Source: Alcaligenes ammonioxydans (lineage in GTDB: Bacteria > Pseudomonadota > Gammaproteobacteria > Burkholderiales > Burkholderiaceae_B). From it: a stretch of 64,000 nt of DNA. The DNA lies in contig NZ_CP049362.1 of the NCBI RefSeq assembly GCF_019343455.1, positions 2,728,001 to 2,792,000 on the forward strand, read 5' to 3'. Of this stretch, positions 18,104-23,775 are shown one piece after another (within the stretch, counting starts at the first letter, position 1; every line of letters begins with the position of its first letter). A program made the translations under genes and the position numbers. Under the pieces are notes generated by a model that was given only the letters and a program-made list of their open reading frames with translations, did not search any database and had not been told where the DNA came from.

Positions 18104-19828
18104 ATGAAAGCAAGGAATTCAGCAAGAAACGCCTCAAGCCAACGCAACTTGCAACGTGCGCTTGTCGCGACATTGATCATCAGCGCTACCGTTCTGGCCG
18201 GATGCTCCTCACGCGGCGGCGTGCGTGATGGTCTGGACCTGTCGGCTCGCCCGCCGGCTATCGATCCCAACCTGCCCACACCCGGCGACGGGGGCACAGG
18301 AGGCGGCGGCGATGGTGGCGGTGGCAACAACGGCGGAGGGGACAACGGCGGTGGTGACAACGGCGGCGGCAAAGACAACAGCCTGACCCAAAATGCGTTG
18401 GGTAATCTGGGCCAGGCAGTCGACAACGTGGTTCCCCTGAATCTGAGCAAGACTGGCAATCAACTGGGCGAAACACTCGATGGCGCATTGAAACCGGTTA
18501 CGGATATCGTGACCGACACAAGCCGTACTGTCGGTAGTGTGACCGGACTGGGTCAGCCTGTTAATGGACTGACTCAACAAGTCGGCGGAGTAGTGACCAA
18601 TCTGGGCGACCAATTGGGCAAGACCGGCCTGCCGCTGAATCTGGGTGAAGGTGCAGGCGGCCTGCTCTCTCATCTGGGTCAAGCCGTCGGATCGGTTGGC
18701 GGGTTGCTGGTAAATGACCCGCAAAATCTCAACCCGCTAGGCGACACACTGCACCACGCCACCAAGGGCGTAGAAGTCCTGACCGGTTCTTTGCTGGGTG
18801 AGGGCAGTCTCCTGCATCCCCTGACCGCTCAACTGGGACTGGGTGGTCTCTTGCTGGCAGAAGAAGGGGAACCGGTGCTCAAACCGGCCTTGGGCAATGT
18901 CGGACAAACCGTAGATAACATTTTGCCTCTGGGCCTGAACCCCATTTTAGGTGACGTGGGCGGCGCTCTGGACAATACCGTTGCACCGGTGGTCGCTACC
19001 GTCACCAATGTGACTCAGCAAGTCGGCGACGGTCTGGGCGTCGGGCAGCCTATCAATGCCCTGCTTGGCGGCGTGGGTAGTGCTTTGGGGAATGTAGGCA
19101 GCCAATTGGACCATGCTGCGCCGTTGGGGCTGGGTGGTGTGGTAGGTCATCTGGGCCAGGCCGTGGCTTCAGCAGGTGGTTTGCTACACCACACAGACAG
19201 CAACACCAATCCCTTGGGTGACACCCTGAATCACGCTACCCAGGCGGTTGCCTCCCTGACAGGCGGGCTGGGCGGAATTACGGGTGGAGAGGGAGGTGGC
19301 CTACTAGCTCCTGTAACTGGCCTGCTGGGCGGGCTGGGTGGCGGCGAAGCTGCTAATGGCGGTTTGCTCGCACCCGTGACCAACCTGGTCGGCGGGCTGA
19401 CGGGCGGACTGGCCGGCGGTGACGCAGCCAACGGCGGTTTGCTCGCGCCAGTGACCAACCTGGTCGGCGGGCTGACGGGCGGACTGGCCGGCGGTGACGC
19501 AGCCAACGGCGGTTTGCTCGCACCCGTGACCAACCTGGTCGGCGGGCTGACGGGCGGACTGGCTGGCGGTGACGCAGCCAACGGCGGTTTGCTCGCACCC
19601 GTGACCAACCTGGTCGGCGGGCTGACGGGCGGACTGGCTGGCGGTGACGCAGCCAACGGCGGTTTGCTCGCGCCAGTGACCGGTTTGGTCGGTGGGCTGG
19701 TTGGTGGCCTGACAGGCTCGGTCAGTGCCCCGGCCAATACTGGCGAGAGCGGCGCTCAAGCCAATGGAGGATTGCTCTCACCCGTCACCGGCCTGGTCGG
19801 TGGCTTGCTCGGAGGTGGCCGCAAATGA
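18104..19828 (+). CDS. Repeat-rich surface lipoprotein 1 (collagen-like-repeat type)
   Basis: The 574-aa product has a lipoprotein signal (LIISATVLAGCSS). A Gly/Asn/Asp linker (units of DNGGG) follows, then two related blocks of about 150 aa that both carry GNxGQxVDN, VTGLGQPVN/GLGVGQPIN, HLGQAVxSxGGL and PLGDTLxHAT motifs. The C-terminal region contains four full 25-aa repeats (core LAPVTNLVGGLTGGLAGG). Composition is extremely rich in Gly and Leu with almost no aromatic residues. Databases tend to name such proteins collagen-like repeat proteins; I know no proven function. A surface or outer-membrane tethered adhesin or matrix role is inferred. GGAG precedes the ATG. The stop overlaps the MarR start (ATGA). 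Confidence 0.75.
   Translation: MKARNSARNASSQRNLQRALVATLIISATVLAGCSSRGGVRDGLDLSARPPAIDPNLPTPGDGGTGGGGDGGGGNNGGGDNGGGDNGGGKDNSLTQNALGNLGQAVDNVVPLNLSKTGNQLGETLDGALKPVTDIVTDTSRTVGSVTGLGQPVNGLTQQVGGVVTNLGDQLGKTGLPLNLGEGAGGLLSHLGQAVGSVGGLLVNDPQNLNPLGDTLHHATKGVEVLTGSLLGEGSLLHPLTAQLGLGGLLLAEEGEPVLKPALGNVGQTVDNILPLGLNPILGDVGGALDNTVAPVVATVTNVTQQVGDGLGVGQPINALLGGVGSALGNVGSQLDHAAPLGLGGVVGHLGQAVASAGGLLHHTDSNTNPLGDTLNHATQAVASLTGGLGGITGGEGGGLLAPVTGLLGGLGGGEAANGGLLAPVTNLVGGLTGGLAGGDAANGGLLAPVTNLVGGLTGGLAGGDAANGGLLAPVTNLVGGLTGGLAGGDAANGGLLAPVTNLVGGLTGGLAGGDAANGGLLAPVTGLVGGLVGGLTGSVSAPANTGESGAQANGGLLSPVTGLVGGLLGGGRK
19355..19693 (+). repeat. 75-bp in-frame tandem repeats in lipoprotein 1
   Basis: There are four complete 75-bp units (starting 19355, 19430, 19505, 19580) and a partial fifth. 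Each encodes 25 aa starting NGGLLAPVTN. The units are nearly identical in DNA, which suggests recent expansion or gene conversion. Because 75 is a multiple of three, copy-number change would alter length but not frame. Confidence 0.9.
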
Positions 19829-20415
19829 TGAATAAAGTCATGAATCCGGTAAGTTTGCCGGTCAACTTTCACCCAGGTACATCAGGCGCAGGCAGCCGTT
19901 CCAACTGGTCCTCCCACGATGAACAGCAACACATGCTGTCAGAAAAGATGTTGATGGATCTGGGCAAAATGCTGGGCCGTCAGTTCACCATTTATGCAGA
20001 GGCCCTGAAAGCCAGTCTGGCCGAACAGGCCAATATGCCCCTGAATGATTTCAAGGCCTTGGAATACATCATGGAGTTCGATGCCCTGCCAACAGGACAA
20101 CTGGCACACCTGATGGACTTAAGCGCCAGTGGCGTCAGCGCCCTGATTAATCGCCTGGAGCACAAAGGATACATCACCCGCGGTCGCCACCCCTTGGACA
20201 AGCGGGTCATTGCCCTGCACCCGGTCATGGACAAATGTCGCGAAGTCCTTGCCGTGAAAGAGCGTGCCATCAATCAAGCGATCAACACGGCGGCCAGCCA
20301 GAATCCCGCCCAACTGATCGCCATGTATGACTTTTTGGTCGACAGCATGAGCACCTTCCGACAAAACACCAAAGCATGGCTGGATGCGAAGGCACTGGTA
20401 CCGCGGTCCTCCTGA
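19825..20415 (+). CDS. MarR-family regulator 1
   Basis: The product has 196 aa. A disordered N-terminal extension of about 45 residues precedes a MarR-type winged helix: LSEKMLMDLGKMLGRQ, the recognition region LSASGVSALINRLEHKGYITR and the wing RGRHPLDKRVIALHPV. Its start overlaps the stop of lipoprotein gene 1 by four bases, so the two are co-translated. It is a paralogue of the regulator at 23074 (shared L-N-x-(F/Y)KALE, DLSxSGxxALIxRLE and HPxDxR signatures). It may control the lipoprotein genes or respond to an envelope ligand; neither is shown by the sequence. Confidence 0.85.
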   Translation: MMNKVMNPVSLPVNFHPGTSGAGSRSNWSSHDEQQHMLSEKMLMDLGKMLGRQFTIYAEALKASLAEQANMPLNDFKALEYIMEFDALPTGQLAHLMDLSASGVSALINRLEHKGYITRGRHPLDKRVIALHPVMDKCREVLAVKERAINQAINTAASQNPAQLIAMYDFLVDSMSTFRQNTKAWLDAKALVPRSS

Positions 20416-20433
20416 ACCTGTTGCCACGCCTTT

Positions 20434-20465
20434 AAGAACCGCTGCTTGTCAGCGGTTCTTTTTTT
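20434..20465 (+). terminator. Terminator after MarR regulator 1
   Basis: An 11-bp perfect stem AAGAACCGCTG / CAGCGGTTCTT with a 5-nt loop and a T run. It ends one base before the second GTTACGTAAC palindrome. Confidence 0.92.
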
Positions 20466-20475
20466 GTTACGTAAC
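20466..20475. promoter_or_regulatory. GTTACGTAAC palindrome, candidate upstream activator/operator site 2
   Basis: This is identical to the palindrome at 17875 and lies about 110 bp upstream of the second sigma54 promoter. A further half site CGTAAC occurs about 30 bp downstream, near 20500. Repeated placement before both intact lipoprotein genes argues for a shared regulator. Confidence 0.6.
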
Positions 20476-20578
20476 ACGTTCCTCCCAAGCGCCGAAACCC
20501 GTAACAAATAGCCCTCTTTTTTTCTCGTATTTTGCACCAAACCGAGCATCGATGCGGGTTTCATAAAACCAAGAAAAT

Positions 20579-20594
20579 TGGCATGCGAATTGCT
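20579..20594 (+). promoter_or_regulatory. sigma54 (RpoN) promoter of lipoprotein gene 2
   Basis: TGGCATGCGAATTGCT has the sigma54 arrangement GG-N10-GC with TTGCT in the -12 box. The start of transcription should be near 20605, about 43 bases before the ATG at 20648, almost the same layout as at 18032. Confidence 0.78.
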
Positions 20595-20647
20595 TGAACC
20601 TCAACCAAGAAGCAAGCAGGTACCCCGATCATTTATTGGAGCAAGCA

Positions 20648-22630
20648 ATGCATAACAATACAGACAGCAAGAAACCAGGCCTTCGCCTGACCATCCTAGC
20701 CACCTTGATGGCCAGTACTCTGGCTTTAACCGCCTGCGGCAGCCTAAGCGGCGGCGGTTCTTCGGGAGGCTCTGACAATTCCATCCCAACCAATCCAGAC
20801 ACAGGCAACGGAGGTGGTACAGGCGGCGGTGGTGACAACGGCGGTGGTGACAACGGCGGTGGCGACAACGGCGGTGGCGACAACGGCGGCGGTGACAACG
20901 GCGGTGGCGACAACGGCGGTGGTGATAACGGCGGAGGTGATAACGGCGGTGGTGACAACGGCGGCGGTGACAACGGCGGTGGTGATAACGGCGGTGGTGA
21001 TAACGGCGGTGGTGATAACGGCGGCGGTGACAACGGCGGTGGCGACAACGGCGGTGGTAATCCTCGCACTCCCGGACCACTGGAAACCACGCTCAACAAT
21101 GTCGGTGAAGCAGTCGATAACGTGCTGCCGGTAGGCTTGCAAGATACAGGAGCAGGCTTGGGCCAAGCACTGGATACCGTCGTCGCCCCGGTTGTGGATA
21201 CTGCCACAGGCCTGACCCAACAAGTTGGAGGTGCCACAGGTTTGGGCGAGCCCGTCAATAATCTGCTGGGGCAGACGGGCGGCGTGGTCGTCAATCTAGG
21301 CGAGCAACTGGGTAATACCGGCCTGCCACTAAACCTGGGTCAAGGTGTGGGCGGTCTGTTGACCGGGCTGGGCAATGCGGTGGGCAGCGCGGGTGGTTTG
21401 CTGCATGCAGACGCCAGCAACCCGAAGCCATTGACCGCCGTGCTAGGTCATGCGACAGGAGGGGTTGCCGCTTTGACCGACTCCTTGTTGGGTGAAGGCA
21501 GCCTGCTCTATCCATTGACGGGTCAGTTGGGTTTGGGTGGCCTGCTGGACGGCACAGACGCCGCTCCCATTCTTGAGCCATCACTGGCGAATGTAGGCCA
21601 GACGGTAGACAACATCCTGCCCCTTGGACTGAACCCCATTCTGGGCAATGTCGGCCAGACTCTGGATACCGTCGTTGCTCCAGTCGGCGCAACGGTCACT
21701 CATGTGACGCAACAAGTCGGTGACGGCCTGGGCGTGGGCCAACCCATCAACGCCCTGCTAGGCGGCGTGGGCAGCGCCCTGGCTAATGTGGGCACGCAGC
21801 TAGATGGCGCTGCCCCTGTGGGGCTGGGCGGTGTTGTGGGTCATCTGGGCCAGGCAGTCGCCTCGGTGGGCGGACTGGTTCACCAAACCGATAGCAACAC
21901 GAACCCCCTGGGTAATACCCTCAACCACGCGACACAAGCCGTTGCCTCTTTAACCGGTGGTCTGACTGGCAATGGTGACGGCGGCTTGCTTTCGCCTGTA
22001 ACCGGCTTGCTGGGCGGGCTGACGGGCGGTTTGGCCGGTGGTGATGCTGCCAATGGTGGCTTGCTCGCTCCCGTCACCAATCTGGTCGGTGGCCTGACGG
22101 GCGGTTTGGCCGGTGGTGATGCCGCCAATGGTGGCTTGCTCGCCCCTGTCACCAATCTGGTCGGCGGGCTGACCGGCGGTTTGGCCGGTGGCGATGCCGC
22201 CAATGGTGGCTTGCTCGCTCCTGTCACCAATCTGGTCGGCGGGCTGACCGGCGGTTTGGCCGGTGGTGATGCTGCCAATGGTGGCTTGCTCGCTCCCGTC
22301 ACCAATCTGGTCGGTGGCCTGACGGGCGGTTTGGCCGGTGGTGATGCCGCCAATGGTGGCTTGCTCGCCCCTGTCACCAATCTGGTCGGCGGGCTGACCG
22401 GCGGTTTGGCCGGTGGCGATGCTGCCAATGGTGGCTTGCTCGCTCCTGTGACAGGCTTGGTCGGTGGCTTGACGGGAGGACTGCTGGGTGGGACAAGCGT
22501 CTCGGTTGACGTGGGAGCTTCGGGCAGCGTGGACGCGGGCGGTCCCGCTACTGCAGGCAACAACAATGGCGGCCTGCTGGCACCGGTAACCGGTTTGCTG
22601 GGCGGCTTGCTCGGTAGCGGGCCTCGCTAA
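20648..22630 (+). CDS. Repeat-rich surface lipoprotein 2 (paralogue of lipoprotein 1)
   Basis: The product has 660 aa. The signal ends in ALTACGSLSGGG (lipobox LTAC). It is followed by exactly fifteen DNGGG units, two 150-aa related blocks like those in the first paralogue (GLGEPVNNLLGQ, GLGVGQPINALLGG, HLGQAVASVGGLVHQ), five complete 25-aa repeats (core LAPVTNLVGGLTGGLAGG) and a short tail ending LLGGLLGSGPR. The long Gly-rich linker would hold the domains away from the lipid anchor. The ATG at 20648 follows a GGAG site; an upstream TTG at 20594 lies inside the promoter. It forms its own transcription unit. Function is unknown; a surface adhesin is my inference. Confidence 0.75.
   Translation: MHNNTDSKKPGLRLTILATLMASTLALTACGSLSGGGSSGGSDNSIPTNPDTGNGGGTGGGGDNGGGDNGGGDNGGGDNGGGDNGGGDNGGGDNGGGDNGGGDNGGGDNGGGDNGGGDNGGGDNGGGDNGGGDNGGGNPRTPGPLETTLNNVGEAVDNVLPVGLQDTGAGLGQALDTVVAPVVDTATGLTQQVGGATGLGEPVNNLLGQTGGVVVNLGEQLGNTGLPLNLGQGVGGLLTGLGNAVGSAGGLLHADASNPKPLTAVLGHATGGVAALTDSLLGEGSLLYPLTGQLGLGGLLDGTDAAPILEPSLANVGQTVDNILPLGLNPILGNVGQTLDTVVAPVGATVTHVTQQVGDGLGVGQPINALLGGVGSALANVGTQLDGAAPVGLGGVVGHLGQAVASVGGLVHQTDSNTNPLGNTLNHATQAVASLTGGLTGNGDGGLLSPVTGLLGGLTGGLAGGDAANGGLLAPVTNLVGGLTGGLAGGDAANGGLLAPVTNLVGGLTGGLAGGDAANGGLLAPVTNLVGGLTGGLAGGDAANGGLLAPVTNLVGGLTGGLAGGDAANGGLLAPVTNLVGGLTGGLAGGDAANGGLLAPVTGLVGGLTGGLLGGTSVSVDVGASGSVDAGGPATAGNNNGGLLAPVTGLLGGLLGSGPR
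20834..21058 (+). repeat. 15 tandem copies of a 15-bp repeat encoding DNGGG
   Basis: The repeat spans 225 bases of units gaYaacggcggYggY, with differences only at third positions. It encodes fifteen consecutive DNGGG pentapeptides just after the lipid anchor. Paralogue 1 has only two to three such units (about 18335-18370). Slipped-strand length variation in frame is expected. Confidence 0.95.
22018..22476 (+). repeat. 75-bp in-frame tandem repeats in lipoprotein 2
   Basis: There are five complete 75-bp units (starting 22052, 22127, 22202, 22277, 22352) flanked by partial ones. The encoded 25-aa unit is identical to that of lipoprotein 1, although codon choice differs between the genes (for example gccaatggtggc here, gccaacggcggt there). 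The protein unit is thus conserved across the duplication while each array is homogenised within its own gene. Confidence 0.92.
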
Positions 22631-22636
22631 ACCAGA

Positions 22637-22661
22637 GGAAGGGGCGCATCCCGCCCCTTCC
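22637..22661 (+). terminator. Hairpin after lipoprotein gene 2
   Basis: A 10-bp GC-rich stem GGAAGGGGCG / CGCCCCTTCC has a 5-base loop and lies seven bases past the stop. There is no T run, so it may be a weak terminator or an mRNA 3' stabiliser. Confidence 0.6.
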
Positions 22662-22695
22662 TTCAAAAGCTCATCCATTTCTCATGGAGTAAGTC

Positions 22696-23067
22696 ATGAC
22701 TCGCAGAAGACACAGGCATTATGAATCTGGCAGACTTGGCTTACTCAGCCCAAGGATTACCTTCTTGACAGCATTTGCCAGCTTGGCAAGACAGGCTGCC
22801 AAGTCATCACTCACACCCGGCACGGTGAGCATGACAACGGCTGTCACAACGCCCCGTACAGGGGCCGCTTCCCCCTCTTTCGCACACACTAAACAAACCT
22901 GGTCCATCAGGGGCCAGCTCATGGTCGCCCCAGCATCCAGTCCCCAGCAGTCCGCTGCTCTTGCCCACTCTGCCCGCTGCGTATCGGGCGCTCCTGACGG
23001 CGACCCTGCTCTTTACCACAAGCGTCTGACACCCTTTACCGGTTTGCTGGGTGCTCCCCCACGCTAG
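22696..23067 (+). pseudogene. Probable decayed third copy of the lipoprotein gene
   Basis: The open frame has 123 codons. Its translation start context GGAGTAAGTCATGA nearly copies that of lipoprotein 1 (GGAGTCAGTCATGA). Its end ...TPFTGLLGAPPR resembles the paralogues' ...APVTGLLGGLLGSGPR, with shared DNA ACCGGTTTGCTGGG. The interior has no lipobox, no repeats and no family motifs, and its composition is unlike a typical protein. It stands directly before a MarR gene, as lipoprotein 1 does. I read it as an internally deleted or scrambled remnant. A small unrelated protein acting as a coupling leader remains possible. Confidence 0.45.
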
Positions 23068-23073
23068 GGATAT

Positions 23074-23604
23074 ATGCGTATGCCCAATAAACAGCCCCTG
23101 ACAACCGTGTGGACCGAGCCAGAAGCAAGGGACGAAGTTTTGTCAGGGCATATGCAAAACGATATCGTGCGCATGATGTTGCGCCAGTTTGATGTCTACC
23201 TGGAAGCAAACAAGCACCAGTTGGCACGAGCCGCTGGTTTGAGTCTGAATGAGTACAAGGCCCTGGAGTTTGTGCTGGAACTCAAACCCCTGTCTCCGGG
23301 GAGGCTGGCCCAATTACTGGATCTGAGCCCCAGCGGCACTCAAGCCTTGATTACCCGACTGGAAAACGCAGGTTACTTGCTGCGCAAGCCCCATCCGCGC
23401 GACGGACGCATGACCAGCCTGTATCCCAACCAGGAACGCTGCAAGCGCTTGATGGGCGACATGGATTTACCCGCGCAGCAGGTCATGCAGGCCGCGGCAC
23501 ACTACAACCCTAAACAAATCACCGCTCTTTACGAATTTCTTCTTAAAAGTCTTGAGCATCTGCGTCAGGATGCCCTGGACAGGCTCAAGCACAAAACCAC
23601 CTAG
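23074..23604 (+). CDS. MarR-family regulator 2
   Basis: The product has 176 aa, with a winged-helix core including LNEYKALEFVLELKPLSPGRLAQLLDLS in part, the recognition helix SPSGTQALITRLENAGYLLR and the wing KPHPRDGRMTSLYP. It is a clear paralogue of the regulator at 19825, including the C-terminal helices (NPKQITALYEFLL against NPAQLIAMYDFLV). An ATG at 23080 is an alternative start; AGGG lies before both. It follows the lipoprotein remnant by seven bases and ends at a strong terminator. Target and ligand are unknown. Confidence 0.85.
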   Translation: MRMPNKQPLTTVWTEPEARDEVLSGHMQNDIVRMMLRQFDVYLEANKHQLARAAGLSLNEYKALEFVLELKPLSPGRLAQLLDLSPSGTQALITRLENAGYLLRKPHPRDGRMTSLYPNQERCKRLMGDMDLPAQQVMQAAAHYNPKQITALYEFLLKSLEHLRQDALDRLKHKTT

Positions 23605-23627
23605 GGGTGCCGTTTTCTTGCTGTTTT

Positions 23628-23659
23628 GCCCACCAGCCACCACTGGTGGGCTTTTTTTT
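23628..23659 (+). terminator. Terminator after MarR regulator 2
   Basis: A perfect 9-bp stem GCCCACCAG / CTGGTGGGC is followed by eight T. Confidence 0.92.
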
Positions 23660-23775
23660 GACAGAACAAACTTTTTGCAGGGATTGCCGCCTACCCAGCT
23701 AAACGGCCCCATGCTACAAAAGACACTGGTCGGCCTGGCTGGCTTATTTCTCGCTAAAACCGTAAGGATGTGTTC

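Noticed and set aside
20601-21294. Pro/Ser-, Arg/His- and Val/Ala-rich frames overlapping the DNGGG repeat
   Set aside because: A 15-bp repeat is open in all frames. Only the lipoprotein frame has a signal peptide, lipobox and ribosome site.
20834-22476. CRISPR-like tandem repeats
   Set aside because: The 15-bp and 75-bp units are contiguous, in frame and without unique spacers, so they are coding repeats.
18104-22630. The lipoproteins as TpsA substrates of the adjacent porin
   Set aside because: They have lipoprotein signals and no TPS secretion domain or beta-helical haemagglutinin repeats, so a classical TpsA role is not supported. Only a non-classical link is raised in the findings.
23738-23755. 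sigma54 promoter for the M16 peptidase
   Set aside because: TGGCTTATTTCTCGCT has correct spacing but poor matches in both boxes. It was left as a note only.
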